Shown one piece after another: positions 36,858 through 49,100 of a stretch of DNA of 64,000 bases (the stretch's first letter is position 1; each line of letters begins with the position of its first letter). The position numbers and the translations under genes were made by a program. The notes beneath the pieces were generated by a model. That model did not search any database. It was not told the DNA's origin and worked only from the letters and a program-made list of their open reading frames with translations. Source of the DNA: Chimonanthus salicifolius (Eukaryota; Streptophyta; Magnoliopsida; Laurales; Calycanthaceae); the NCBI GenBank assembly GCA_013350335.1, contig CM023540.1:4588001-4652000 (forward strand), written 5' to 3'.

Positions 36858-38505
36858 TGGCAAACTTTGGGGGATCTTCTTATGGTGAAGGTTGTTCAAT
36901 TAATCGACCTCCATTGTTCAATGGAAGTGACTACAATTTCTAGAAAACTAGGATGCAAATTTTCTTACAATCAATGGACCATCACATATGGGAAGCTATT
37001 GAATTTCGACCCTTTGTTCCAAAAGGACTAATTGACCTTGCTCCTAAACCTAGAGAGATTTGGGATGAGAATGATCATAGGCTTAATCAATATAACTCTC
37101 AAGCCATAAACATTCTATTTTGTGCTCTTGACCGAAATGAATTTAATAGAGTTTCATCTTGCAAATCGGCCAAGGAAATTTGGGATAAACTTCTAGTGAC
37201 CTATGAAGGCACTAATCAAGTGAAGAAATAAAAAAATTTATAGGCTTGTACACTCATATGAACTATTCACTATGGAGCCAAATGAATCCATTTCTTCCAT
37301 GTTTACTAGGTTCACAAAGATTATACATGAACTTAATGCCCTTGGAAAGACTTATTCTAACGAAGATAATGTGAGCACAATTTTTAGGTCATTGCCAGAT
37401 TCTTGGGAGTCGAAGTCAACGGTGATAATAGAAGCAAAAGATATCTCCATATTGGGACTTGATGAACTCTTGGGATCTCTCATGACCCATGAGATTACCA
37501 TGAATGGTCGAAAGGAAATTGCCAAAGAAAAGAAGTCTCTTGCATTTAAAGCCTCACCAAATGAGACATATGTTGATCAAGAAGAAGAAGAAGATAGTGA
37601 GGATGAAAATGAAGACTTGGTCTTGATCACCCGTAAATTCAAGAGTCTCTTGAGAAGAAGCAATCAATTTCTAAAGAAGCCATTCAAAAAGATGGCTATA
37701 AGGGAGATTCAAGCAAGAAAGAGCCTCTCACTTGTTTTAATTGCGGCAAAACGAGACACATCAAAGCCGAATGTCCGTTATTGAAGAAAGATGACAAGAA
37801 GTTTAAAAAGAAAGCATTCAAAGCCGCATGGTTGGAGTCTGATAGCGAATCGGATGGTGAATCATCCAAACACCATACGGCAAATATTTGTTTCATGGCA
37901 AATGAAGATGAGGTAAATCCTACACTTGACTCTTCAGAAAATGATACACCTAGTGTAGAAGAACTAGTTGACTCACTAGAAGAAATGTACAAGGATCTTA
38001 AAAAACAAGGAAAAGAAAATGTCACTCTTAAAAGAGACAACTCCTCACTTTCAAAAGAACTTGAAAATTTGAACCTTGAAAATGAGGAGCTTACAAAAAT
38101 ATTCTTTTCCATGAAAGACTTGAAAAAGAATTGAAAGAGAATATTGATAAAATTTCAAGACTACTTTCATTTCCATGTCCGTACAAAAAGGAAAATATTG
38201 TCTTGGAAGAAAAATTGAATAACTTAACTAAATCTCTTGAGAAATTTACCATGGGAAAGAAAAATTTAGATATGTTATTGGGAAATCAAAGATGTATTTT
38301 TAACAAAGAAGGATTGGGATATAATCCCAAAGCAAAGAAATCATTTTACAAAAACTTCTTTGTCAAAACTTCATCTCCTACCTCTCCACACATTACTTGC
38401 AACTTTTGTGGAAAGAACGGATATATTTCTTATTCTTGCTCAATTAGGAAAGCAAAAGGGTTAACAAAAATGATTTGGGTTCCAAAAAGGAACATTGCCT
38501 TATAA
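36858..38505 (+). pseudogene. Copia gag with zinc knuckle and coiled coil, broken
   Basis: It starts MANFGGSSYGEG at 36858. A stop replaces the Trp expected in YNFW near 36941, and frameshifts follow near 37230, 37690 and 38130. Recognisable blocks in order are: the N-terminal PPLFNGSDYNF, INILFCALDRNEFNR and SAKEIWDKLLVTYEGT; then TRFTKIIHELNALGKTY and DSWESKSTVI (37272-37460); an acidic linker; the zinc knuckle CFNCGKTRHIKAEC (37735-37775); a long charged coiled coil (37960-38260); and GNQRCIFNKEGLGYNPKAKK with a second Cys motif CNFCGKNGYISYSC (38400-38445). The extended second half is Sirevirus-like. It would form the particle, but cannot be made intact. Confidence 0.85.
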
Positions 38506-38575
38506 TCTAACCCAAATGGACCCAACTCTACATGGGGACCAAGAAGAATTACTTAAATGTGTTTTGTAGATATGC

Positions 38576-38959
38576 ATGAAATCAACGCCAAGAAAAGACA
38601 AGTGGTTTCTTGATAGTGGATGCTCAAGACACATGACGGGAGACAAATCAAAATTCATCTCTCTCTCTCTCTCTCTCAAAGATGGTGGATTTGTTACCTT
38701 TGGTGACAACTCCAAGGGTAAGATCATCGGTAAAGGTAAAATTGGTAATGATCCCTTCCTTTCCATTGAAGATGTATTATTGGTAGATGGGTTGAAACAT
38801 GATTTACTTAGTGTGAGTCAACTTTGTGATAAAGGCAATAAGGTAATATTTGAATCAAACAAGCGTTCTATTAGAAATGCTAGCAATGATAAAGAAATGT
38901 TAATAGCATATAGAGATGAAAATGTTTACACCATTGACTCTGATAAAATGCTTAACTAA
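38576..38959 (+). pseudogene. Copia aspartic protease and following linker
   Basis: An open stretch of 127 codons contains the protease site WFLDSGCSRHMTGD near residues 10-23 (active Asp in DSG) and the FGDNSKGKIIGKGKI block. A CT microsatellite (38659-38679) encodes a Ser-Leu run inside it, where relatives have a shorter varied segment. It ends at a stop at 38957-38959, before the integrase zinc finger, so it is separated from the rest of pol. The protease would cut the gag-pol precursor. Confidence 0.82.
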
Positions 38960-39804
38960 AATGTTAAATGCCTTGCTGTCATAAATGAAAATAGTTGGTT
39001 ATGGCATAGGAGACTAGGACATGCTCACATAGAACTTATTTCAAATTTATCCAAATTTGAATTAGTTGATGGCTTGCCAAAGGCCAAATTTGCCAAGGAT
39101 AGAATTTGTAATGCATGCCAATTTGAAAAACAAATCAAAAGTTCCTTTAAAAGCAAAAAGCATATATCTACCTCTAGCCCTCTTCAACTATTGCATTTGG
39201 ATTTGTTTGGTCCTAGCAAAGTTCAAAGTATGGGTAGTAAGTCTTATGCATTTGTAATTGTTGATGATTATTCTCGCTTCTCTTGGGTGTTATATGTAGC
39301 TCACAAAAATGATGCACCAAAAGCTTTTGCAAAATTTTGTAGAATAGTCCAAAATGAAAAGGATATGCACTCAACAACATTAGAAGTGATAGGGGTAGAG
39401 AATTCGAAAATCAAGAAATGGAAATACTTTGTGATGAAAATAGTTTTGGTCACAATTTCTCCGCTCCTAGAAATCCCCAACAAAACAGAATAGTTGAAAG
39501 AAAGAATAGAACACTTCAAGAAATAGCTAGGACCATGCTCAACGAACATAAGCTACCAACATACTTTTGGGCCGAAGCCTTAAGCACCGGTTGCCATTTT
39601 ATAAATAGGGTAACAATTATAAAAGGATTGGATAAGACCCCTTATGAGATATGGAATGGTAAAAAACCAAACATTGGATACTTTAGAGTTTTTGGATGCA
39701 AGTGTTTTATACTAAACACCAAAGATCAATTAGGAAAATTCGATCCAAAATCAAATGAAGGAATCTTTGTTGGTTATTCTCCCATTAGCAAAGAGAGTAT
39801 ATAA
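38960..39804 (+). pseudogene. Copia integrase, frameshifted
   Basis: The N-terminal zinc-binding block (WLWHRRLGHAH, near 38997, then CNACQFEK at 39110) is followed by the catalytic core: LHLDLFGPS (first Asp), VIVDDYSRF (second Asp region) and, after a frameshift near 39380, the SAPRNPQQNRIVERKN block with the catalytic Glu (39465-39510). It continues with TPYEIWNGKKP and GCKCFILNTKDQLGKFD. A stop at 39802 ends this frame 35 bases before the RT frame begins. Integrase inserts the DNA copy; this one is not intact. Confidence 0.85.
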
Positions 39805-39838
39805 CAAGAGAACATCAATTGTGGATTAATCAATTCAT

Positions 39839-41677
39839 GTGATCTTTGATGAAGCCAACCCTTTTGAAATAAAAAAAGATCTTGATGATAAGTTTGTAAT
39901 TTTGGAAAAAGAGATGAATCAACTTGATATCCGAGACAATCCTAACAATGAAGTAAATGCTTCAAATAGTAGTGGAAGACAAGCTAGTGAGGACGTCAAA
40001 CCAAATGATGATCTTCCTAAGGCTTGGAGTTTTGTAAGAGATCACCCAAAAGATCAAATTATTGGTGAACCATCTCAAGGAATATCCACTAGATCTAAAC
40101 TTAGAAGCGTTTGTAACAACATGGCTTTTGTCTCTCAAATCGAACCAAAGAACTTTCAAGAAGCCGAAATAGATGAGTTTTGGATAATTGTCATGCAAGA
40201 AGAAATAAATCAATTTGAAAGAAACAAAGTATGGGAGCTAGTGCTTATGCCTAAGGATCACTCAATAATTGGCACAAAGTGGGTCTTTAGAAATAAAAAG
40301 GATGAGGAAGGAAATATTGTTAGAAACAAAGATAGACTACTAGCCCAAGGTTACAATCAAGAAGAAGGGATAGATTATGAGGAAACCTTTGCCCCGGTTG
40401 CTAGGCTAGAAGCCATAAGAATGTTGCTTGCATATGCTTGTTTCAAAAATTTCAAATTATTTCAAATGGATGTGAAAAGTGTCTTTCTAAATGGTTTCAT
40501 CTCCGAAGAAGTTTATGTAAAACAACCACCCGGATTTGAAAATCATGAATTTCCTAATCATGTTTACAAATTGTCAAAAGCATTGTATGGTTTAAAGCAA
40601 GCACCTAGAGCATTGTATGATAGGCTTAATAATTTTCTCATTAAAAATGGCTTTACAAGAAGAAAAATTGACACTACTTTATTTATTAAATCTCTAGACA
40701 ATGACATGCTCATTATACAAATATATGTGGACGACATTATTTTTAGATCTACAAATGAACAACTCTGTAAAGAATTTGCAAAAATCATGCATGATGAATT
40801 CGAGATGAGTATGATGGGTGAACTAACATTCTTCCTTGGTTTACAAATCAAGCAATCTTGTGAATGGATATTTATAAATCAATCAAAATATGTCAAAGAC
40901 CTTCTCAAGAAATTTGGAATGAATGAAACTAAATCAATTGGGACTCCTATGAGCCCATCTACCAAGCTTGACAAAGATGATTGTGGCAAACCCGTCGATA
41001 TGAAACTCTATAGAGGCATGATAGGAAGTTTGTTGTACTTAACCGCTAGTAGACCGGATATAATGTTTAGTGTATGCTTGTGTGTACGTTTTCAATCTTG
41101 CCCCAAAGAATCACACCTTGTTGCCGTAAAACCTATTTTCCGATATTTGATTGGCACTATTGATTTAGGCTTATGGTATCCTAAACACACTTCACTCGAA
41201 TTAGTAAGTTATTCGGATGCGGACTTTGCCGGTTGTAAAATTGATAGAAAAAGCACGAGTGGGACTTGTCACTTCCTTGGACTCTCCCTCGTATCTTGGT
41301 TCAGTAAAAAGCAAAATTCAGTGGCCTTATCCACAGCTGAAGCAGAATACGTAGCTGCCGGGAGTTGTTGTGCTCAAGTGTTGTACATGAAACAACAATT
41401 GGAAGATTTTGGACTTAATTATGATCGCATTCCAATTAGGTGTGACAATACAAGTGCTATAAATTTGTCAAAAAATCCCATACAATACTCTAGAACTAAG
41501 CACATTGAAATTAGACACCATTTCATTAGAGACCATGTGCAAAGAGGTGATGTTCAATTAGAATTTGTAAGCACTGACCATCAACTGGCCGATATTTTTA
41601 CAAAACCTCTTCCTGAAGATAGATTTTGTACAATAATAAAAGACTTGGGAATGTACCTCAGTAGGGATGTGTGTTAA
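39839..41677 (+). CDS. Copia reverse transcriptase and RNase H, open over 612 codons
   Basis: This is the longest open frame in the window. Roughly: residues 1-110, linker after integrase; 115-360, reverse transcriptase, with [45 protein letters not shown] and the catalytic YVDDIIF; 400-600, RNase H, with [33 protein letters not shown] and the usual [15 protein letters not shown] near the end. Its active-site residues are present. KSVFLNG has Ser where Ala is usual. The start is a convenience: in the element this is the last part of a single gag-pol frame, and upstream parts are broken, so it is probably not translated. Copies RNA to DNA and degrades the RNA template. Confidence 0.9.
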   Translation: MIFDEANPFEIKKDLDDKFVILEKEMNQLDIRDNPNNEVNASNSSGRQASEDVKPNDDLPKAWSFVRDHPKDQIIGEPSQGISTRSKLRSVCNNMAFVSQIEPKNFQEAEIDEFWIIVMQEEINQFERNKVWELVLMPKDHSIIGTKWVFRNKKDEEGNIVRNKDRLLAQGYNQEEGIDYEETFAPVARLEAIRMLLAYACFKNFKLFQMDVKSVFLNGFISEEVYVKQPPGFENHEFPNHVYKLSKALYGLKQAPRALYDRLNNFLIKNGFTRRKIDTTLFIKSLDNDMLIIQIYVDDIIFRSTNEQLCKEFAKIMHDEFEMSMMGELTFFLGLQIKQSCEWIFINQSKYVKDLLKKFGMNETKSIGTPMSPSTKLDKDDCGKPVDMKLYRGMIGSLLYLTASRPDIMFSVCLCVRFQSCPKESHLVAVKPIFRYLIGTIDLGLWYPKHTSLELVSYSDADFAGCKIDRKSTSGTCHFLGLSLVSWFSKKQNSVALSTAEAEYVAAGSCCAQVLYMKQQLEDFGLNYDRIPIRCDNTSAINLSKNPIQYSRTKHIEIRHHFIRDHVQRGDVQLEFVSTDHQLADIFTKPLPEDRFCTIIKDLGMYLSRDVC

Positions 41678-41702
41678 ATTTTTTTTTAAAAAAAAAAGGA
41701 GA

Positions 41703-41936
41703 GGGGGGGGGGGGGGGGGGGGGGGCGGGCGAACACGTTCAGCCGACTGATATTCAAATTTCAGTCGACTAAAATATTCTTATGCACTGGCTATTTTTGT
41801 TCTTATTTTTCAGTCGACTGAAAATAACTTTAAGCCGACTGAACCATACGGCTACCCATTTTTCAGCCAACTGATTTTGCCTCTGTTCACTGTCTGCTCT
41901 ACGTGCCCTTTTTCAGTCGACTGAAACTCCTTTTCA
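41703..41936 (+). mobile_element. Copia 3' untranslated region: poly-G run and six more palindromes
   Basis: After the stop come an AT run and 23 G residues (41703-41725). Six copies or variants of the TTCAGTCGACTGAA family follow: 41738, 41760, 41809, 41831, 41862 and 41912; those at 41809 and 41912 are perfect. The region therefore repeats the LTR palindrome although it does not align with the LTR otherwise. It ends at the junction with the middle chromovirus LTR at 41936/41937. Confidence 0.75.
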
Positions 41937-43327
41937 GCAGAGGCGGGCAACGGTTAGCCTCGACGCTTCAGGACTTCGAGTGGAAACTCGGAACGTCCGA
42001 AGGGGTCAACGTCGGAATGTCCGAAGGCCAACTCTTAGAACTTCCGAGGGTCGTCTTCTTCCCCTGTCTGCAACAGCAGATAGTGACGCCGAGCAGAGGG
42101 TGAAATACGAATCCATAAACAGTGGATTTCCAGAATTCGATTTTCACATCCAACCGGTCAGATGGCCTCCTCAATGAGTCCTCTTACCTTAGGAAATAGT
42201 TTAAAGCTTAAACAGTGATTGAAACATCAGATTTAACACCAAACCAAGTTGACACAAGAAATCCATGGTTTTTCCTTAAACTTGAAATTGGTTTTACACA
42301 CTCAAAACTCAGTCAAATTTACTTCTACTTGATTCTAAACTTGTTAAAATTCAGAAAGGAATACAGTTGTTACCTTCACTTGAGTTCTTGGGTTGAAAAT
42401 CCCGGCTTTGAAAAAAATCATCCTCTTCTAGCTTACAGTCATACAAAATTTGAAAAATAGAAAATGAGGGAGACGTGATCGGTTTGGTTTGGTTTGGTTT
42501 CACAGAGGGACTAAGATGAATCTGGGGGTGAAACGAGTTGGGGAGGAGAGGCAATTTATAGACTTTGCTGGGCAATGGGAGATGGCCAACGGGCGCTGCA
42601 TGCAGCGGCTGGCCGACGTCCAAACAGTAATGAACAATGAAACTGTTCTTTGCAAATAAGTCCCTGGTTGATAGTTTCGGTTTTTGCAAAAAGGTTAAGT
42701 TTTGACTAAAATCAATATTTAACTAAAAATATGATTTTAAAAGCTTACTCAATTTAATCCAACCTAACAAAAATGTTGGGCTTTAAAAACTCTAATTACC
42801 ATAAAAATTTGGAGATTTAAAATTCACTAAAAACCATAGATTTAAATAAAATCCACATTTTGACACTATTTACATAATTTAACTTGGATTAAATAAAATG
42901 AATTAAAGACCTCATTTTCAAGTTTTGAAAGAATAAACTAAACCGAAATAAAATTGTCTAAAATAATATGATTGTCTCAAAGAAATTCTCATTCCTAAAT
43001 CATTTAAAATATTTATTTCTCCCTTTCGGGGTCTTGTCGGGGTGTTTTAAATATAATTTTCTGAAAATAAAATAATTCTGAAATGAGAAATAGAAATCCT
43101 TGATTAAGGAAATTAATATCATCCAATAATAATTACACAATGTACATACAAAAAAAAAAAATATGGAAGAATGGTAAATTACCATTTTGCCCTTTCAACT
43201 CGACGAGCTGGATCATTGAGCTTTCGAGCTCCGAGTGGGCCGAGCCTTTAACCCTAACCTTCGAGATTAACCGGTCTAAGAAGGATTTACTAAATGAATT
43301 ACGCTTAATTCGAGTCAAGGTATTACA
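41937..43327 (-). mobile_element. Middle LTR of the chromovirus array, truncated
   Basis: Colinear with 31851-33150 and 47967-49370. It starts abruptly at AGCAGAGGCGGG, within the palindrome zone, and ends ATTACA, followed by the polypurine tract (43328-43342). About 1.6-1.8 kb of its left part is missing, together with everything that lay between it and the copia insertion point. Confidence 0.85.
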
Positions 43328-43878
43328 TCCTACCCCACTTAAAGAAATTTCGTCCCGAAATTTAAAATAAAACTCGTACCTTTTTTGCCTAAAAACAAGC
43401 TAGGGTACAGCTTCCGCATTGTCGATTCCAGTTCCCACGTCTCGTGTTGCACGTCGCGATGTTTCCACACCACTCGTACTAGAGGGATAGAGTTTCTTCT
43501 GAGCTCTTGAGTCCGATATCCTTGTATCTTTACTGACACTTTTTCGAAAGTTAAGTCCTCTGAGACTTCAATGTCTTCAAAGCTTATGACATGCGACGGA
43601 TCAGGCTCATACTTTTTCAACATAGACACGTGAAATGTACTATGCACTCTTTCCATAGTTTGAGGAAGGTCCAACTGATAGGCGACTTCCCCTTTTCTCT
43701 TCAAGATTTCAAAGGGTCCAACGTATCGAGGTGATAGTTTTCCCTTGCACCCAAACCTTTGCACTCCAAGATGTGGTGCCACAGGTAAGAAAACTCAGTC
43801 GCCGACTGCAAACTCCAAGGGTCTTCACCTTTTGTTAGCATAAATCTTTTGTCTACTTTGGGCTGTTTTGAGGCGTTG
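43328..43878 (-). pseudogene. Integrase C-terminus and chromodomain-like tail (second copy)
   Basis: An open stretch (43782-43342) gives [33 protein letters not shown], then [20 protein letters not shown] near the end, the chromodomain-like fold that many chromoviruses use. It matches 33166-33701 but without the stop that interrupts that copy. At GAGGCGTTG (43870-43878) the sequence leaves integrase and enters protease; the same word occurs at 33693-33701, where integrase continues normally. RT, RNase H and most of integrase are deleted. Confidence 0.85.
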
Positions 43879-45298
43879 ATCAAAACCTCAAAAACTGACA
43901 ACCAGTCCCTGCCAATGATGATGTCAAAGCCCTTCATTTCTAAAACCAGAAAATCATAGGACAACTCTACGCCACTAATTCTTAAATTGCATGATCTGCA
44001 CCTTTGGTTTACCAAAGCTTTCTTTCCCAAGGGTGACACTACCACTAATGGGTTAGCTACTTCTACCAGTTGCAAGTCCAACCTATCACAACAGGCTCTA
44101 AAAATAAAAGAATGTGAAGCACCGGTATCAAAGAGCACTCGTGCTAAATGATTGAAAAGAGTAAGTGTACCTTCCATCATTGCTTCTCCATCGGCTCATC
44201 CTTCTGAGTCTCAATCATGTAGACTCTTCCCTGGGTGGTTTGAGGACGTCCATGTCCCCTCCCCTGACTGTTCTGAGGTGGTCCATTCCTAGGTGCCACC
44301 GAATGTCTGGAGGCTTGCTGAGAACTTCTGCCAACTGACGGTTATACTACCGAGAAAGATGGTCTCGCGCTTTGCGAAGGTACGGCTCCACCGATATAAG
44401 GGCATTCTCTAAGCAGGTGTCCGGTCTACTTGCAATGATGCCATGTTTTTTCCCTTCCTGCTGGACAGAATCTAGATGTGTGCCCAGGCTGACTGCAGGT
44501 ATAACACACTAGCTGTCGTGTGTCAGACCCACTTGACTGTCCAGTAGCAGGTTGGCTCCTTTTGAAGGACAGATTCTTCTGGTTGAATCTAGTCCTTTTG
44601 TCCAAGGAAGGTTTCTAAAAAGTGTCGGCGCTTCTATTGGTGGAATTCACCTCCACCTTTAAAGCCCGATTCGATGATCTCGTCCAAGGTGTTGAAAATT
44701 AAATCGGTCACTTGCCGCTGAAGAAAAGGTCAAAGTCCATTCTTGAAGTGCTGTATCTTCTCTTCCTTGTTTGCCGCAATCCAAGGCACAAACTGCATCA
44801 AATCGATGAACCTTATGGCATACTGCGCCACTATGTCAGAACCTTGTTGAATATTGAGGAATTCTCTCTTTCTCACTTCTTGGACCATCTTAGGGAAGAA
44901 ACGGGCTAGGAAGGCTGCTAAAAACTCCTCCCAAGTCATAGATTCGCTGTTACAAACCAGACTCTTGGCCTGACACCATTCATGAGCACTTCCCTCTAAC
45001 TAATAGGTCGCCAAAGTTACCCTTAGATCATCGGCAATGGCTAAATATTCAAGATCCGGCCGATCTGGGTGAGCCAATTCCCTGCTGCGCTAGGATCCTT
45101 GGTTCCCGAAAAGCTCGTTAGGTTTAGTCCCTTAAACTCCTTCAGAGCCGAGGTGGCTCTTCTTCTTGCGTCATGACGGGCGATCGCTGCATATTCTCGG
45201 CGATTCGTTGGAAAGCCTCCATCGCCGCACGAAAGGCTTCGTTGGGTATATCCCGGGGTGGAGAACCTGTCCTCCTTCCGCAGCAGTAGTTTCCATTT
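43879..45298 (-). pseudogene. Chromovirus gag and aspartic protease
   Basis: The gag start is near 45298 (minus-strand ATG followed by an NRNG.. and RAAMEAFQRIAENMQ reading). The gag core at 44939-44730 reads MTWEEFLAAFLARFFP, REFLNIQQGSDIVAQYAIRF. A zinc knuckle with CYTCSQPGH and RFCPAG lies about 44525-44450. The protease at 44180-43880 has VLFDTGASHSFI (catalytic Asp) and ends IIGRDWLSVFEVLI, complete to the usual GxDWL block. Several stops and frameshifts separate these. The deletion to integrase begins right after this block, so no RT frame follows. Confidence 0.85.
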
Positions 45299-46160
45299 CT
45301 GTTGGGTCCTAACATCTGTTAGTTACACTTGTAAATATTACTTAATTATTTAAGATTAAGAGGTTATCAAGACAAAACACAAAGTTGCACAATTCATTAA
45401 AAATCTCAATATTTCATTACAATTACAAGGGTTGGTGGGGTTAAAAAACCCCTCAATCATCAAAACACACTTGAAGGCACTAATAGCAACCTTACAAAAT
45501 CTCCCCTTTTTCTCCGACACTTTTCTACTATTTCTAGCCTAATCTTCAGTAGAAGACCCTGTATCCTCACCAAAATAGAAGAAGTTGTCAGGGCATGTCG
45601 CTGACAGGTGCCCCAACTCTCCACAAGTCAAACAGAGTATTATTCTCGGTCCCCTACGTAAGGACAGTTAGTCCTCTCCTTTCCGTGCCTGAGAATTTTA
45701 CAAACAGGGCAAACAACATCAATAGGGTAGGGACAGAAAGTACAATTGTGCCCCTCTTGGTTGCACAGTTCGCACATATACTCTGTCAGTTCCTCCGAAA
45801 TCTAGGTAACTGGAGTGTATTCGAGCGAGCTTATCTCCCCTATGGATTCTTCTAATGTTTGGACATCTCCCACACTTTCTTCTGGCAAAAAGGCTGGAAT
45901 CACTTCAACATCTTCGGGTGATCCTACTTGGATGTTCACATTAACTCCAACATTGCGGTTTGGCACACTGGAGTTGCTAGAAGAGGATACCAGATCTATA
46001 GGACAGCTAGGGGTCCCTCTGTCCTACAACTCGGTATACTCTACGTTGCTCGACATATCTGTACTACAAAAATCGAAATATGTCAATGACAACTGCAGTT
46101 CTAATCCAAAAATAATTTCAACTATGTTGTAACCCATCACAGTCTTAGAGTTTGAGCAGA
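45299..46160 (-). mobile_element. Untranslated leader of the chromovirus
   Basis: Between gag and primer site. Small frames (45595-46132, plus strand) lack recognisable domains and lie antisense to the element. Nothing else is seen. Confidence 0.5.
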
Positions 46161-46176
46161 AGCTCCGATACCAAGC
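46161..46176 (-). other. Chromovirus primer binding site (tRNA-Met type)
   Basis: The minus strand reads GCTTGGTATCGGAGCT directly after the LTR. This is the usual tRNA-Met site with an extra GC between LTR and site, as is common in Tekay-type elements. It identifies 46177-49370 as the 5' LTR. Confidence 0.85.
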
Positions 46177-49100
46177 TGTAACGCCCCGACCCGGAAGTTG
46201 GCCCGGAACGTCACTGATTTTTTTTTTTTTTTAAACTAATCTCAAGGTTCTAAATAGGCCAGATCAAAGGTTAGGCCCACAAACAAAAGCCACACATGAG
46301 CCTAACTATGGACTCAAATATATACCATAAGCCTACCAAAAAAAAAAAAAAAAACACAATCACAACCACATAATTCCATAAATGAATTATTATTAAATCA
46401 CAACCAGAGTAGATACGGAACATATAGCGATTTCATATATTACATCAACACAAACTAAGTACCACACACGGTACTTTACAAAAACATATGGTTCAAGAAA
46501 CCAAAAAACAAAGATAGTGGAATTCCCCTCAGTGGGAATCCCAAGGCAACGCAACAGCTTATCCATCCTAAGTTTCATACGAAGGGTTCTCCTCCTCGGC
46601 ACATCTCCTCAAATGTAAGTGGTGTGAGCTAACTAGCCCAGTGAAGGAAATATAACAATACAGTCTAATTAACATCAGGTTAGACAAGTAATCAACACTT
46701 TCAATATAACTGTTTAAAGCTTGCCAAATTCTCAACATTGTTCCATAACTGTTGTCATCCACATACTGACACCAATACTATTAAGTCCCGACATGGTTAA
46801 AATACTCATTGTAAGTACATCTCCGGTATACACCCCAAAATCGGTACTGACACACCTTGTCAGCACTGTCGACCCACCTGGTTCAGTAGATGTAACCGAC
46901 ACACTCAGCTCGGCAATGGTTCAATAGTAAAAGGTACGTGAAAGCAGTATCACATAACTCATAATCAACATCATCACATATAACCATCATAAGCACTTCT
47001 TACAACAGTGCATCATGTTTAGGCACATGGGTGGGTTCACCAAACTTGAAACCACTCATTGCTCAAGGTCATCTTAATAAACCTGATTTACACCTACTGC
47101 AAAGTTAAGTCCCCTCACCGAAATTGTGTGGTCTCGAACTCTCTGTCAATCATACAAACAAGTGTGCAATCAATAATTGGTCAACATATATAGCATGCAA
47201 AGGAATACATACAAGTAGTATTTCAAAACCATACTATTTTTCCAAAAAAATCTCCCGGGTAAATGGAACTAAGTCTCCTAGTTGGTTTCTAACCATTTTA
47301 AGTTATAATAATCCAAAATATAATAATAATAAGATGCTCAGACCAAATCTCATATTGTCTTCTGGACATGACCAGATTGACGTTTTGAGTTAGGTCTAGA
47401 TGTATAAGGCTTAGGCCACTTCTCATATTGTCTTCTAGACATGACTAGATTGACGTATTGAGTTAGGCCTAAAGGTCACTCAGTGCTCGACAGATATAGC
47501 GTCGGCCTGAAAATGAAGTCACTCAGTGCCCAAGAGATAGTATCGGCCTGGAAGTGAATACAATAGTAATACCCTATATTAATAAGAGAAGAAGTGGTTA
47601 GTACATTTTTAAATTATCAAGGGGTATAAATATCACATTAAACTTAGGGTCTAACACATGCATCTTAATTCAAACTAAGATTTATCATTCAAAAACTAGG
47701 TTCCTCGAAACATGCCTCGGAACTAGGTACTGTGGCTTCGGACTATCTGAGCCACGGTATAGACTAGTCCACAGAACTTCAGAACATGGTTCAACTCTTT
47801 CGATCGTCCGAGGGTCAAGTCTCGGATTGTCCGAAGGTGCTTCCGAACTTAAGAAGACAGAAAACATGATTTCAGGTGGGTCTGTGTGTCTCGGATCATG
47901 CCGAGGGAAGATCGGATCGTCCGAGAGGGGTTTGGTCCTTCCAAACAGGCTCGGGATGTCTCGGTAGCAGAGGCGGGCAACAGTTAGCCTCTAACGCTTC
48001 GAGACTTCGAGTTGAAGCTCGGAACATCCGAAGGGATCAGCCTCGGAACGTCCGAAGGCCAACTCTCGGAACTTCCGAGGGTCGTCTTCTTTTCCTGTCT
48101 GCAACAATAGACAGTGACGCCGAGCAGAGAGTGAAATACGAATCCATAAACAGTGGATTTCTTGGATTCGGTTTTCACATCAAACCGGTCAGATGGACTC
48201 TTCAGTGAGTCCTCTTATCTTAAGGAATAGTTTAAAGCTTAAACAGTGATTGAAACATCGGATTTAAACACCAAAACCAAGTTGACACAAGAAATCCATG
48301 ATTTTTCCTTGAACTTGAAATTGGTTTTATACACTCAAAACTTAGTCAAATTTACTTCTACTTGATTCTAAACTTATTAAAATTCAAAAAGAAACACAGT
48401 GGTTGCCTTCGCTTGAGTTCATGGGTTCAAAATCCCGACTTTGAAAAAAATCTTCCTCTTCTAGCTTACAGTCAACCAAAATTTGAAAAATAGAAACAGA
48501 GGGAGAGGTGATCGGTCTAGTTTTGTTTCAAAGAGGGACTGAGATAAATTTGGGGGTGAAACCAACTAGGAAGGAGAGGCAATTTATAGACTTTGCTGGG
48601 CAACGGGAGATGGCCAACAGGCACCGCTTGCAGCGGCTGGCCGACATCCGAACAATAACGAACAGTGAACTGTTCTTTGCAAATAAGTCTCTGGCTGATA
48701 GTTTCGGTTTTTGCAAAAAGGTTCAGTTTTGACTAAAATCAATATTTTACTAAAAATATGATTTTAAAAGCTTACTCAATTTAATCCAACCTAACAAAAA
48801 TGTTGGGCTTTAAAAACTCTAATTAATATAAAAATTTGGAGATTTAAAATTCATTAAAAACCATAGATTTAAATAAAATCCACATTGACACTATTTACTT
48901 AATTTTACTTGTGTTAAATAAAGTGAATTAAAGTCCTCATTTTCAAGTTTTGAAAAAATAAACTAAACCGAAATAAAATGGTCTAAAATAATATGATTGT
49001 CTCAAAAAATTTCTTATTTCTAAAATCATTTAAAATATTTATTTCTCCCTTTCGGGGTCTTGTCGGGCCATTTTAAATACCATTTTCTAAAAATAAAATA

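Larger units (their letters stand above)
35356..41936 (+). mobile_element. Ty1/copia element (Sirevirus-like), 3'-truncated
   Basis: A plus-strand element with 5' LTR (35356-36801), primer site, gag, protease, integrase, RT and RNase H in copia order, then a short 3' region. It starts TGTTAG inside a chromovirus RT codon stretch. The 3' LTR and polypurine tract are missing: at 41937 the sequence passes directly into a chromovirus LTR. The possible left target duplication CCACA (35351-35355) therefore has no partner. Gag with a coiled-coil extension and a second Cys-rich motif is Sirevirus-like. Confidence 0.88.

Noticed and set aside
47876..48208. 110-codon plus-strand ORF
   Set aside because: Lies inside the 5' LTR of the chromovirus over its palindrome cluster; the sister LTR does not keep the frame.
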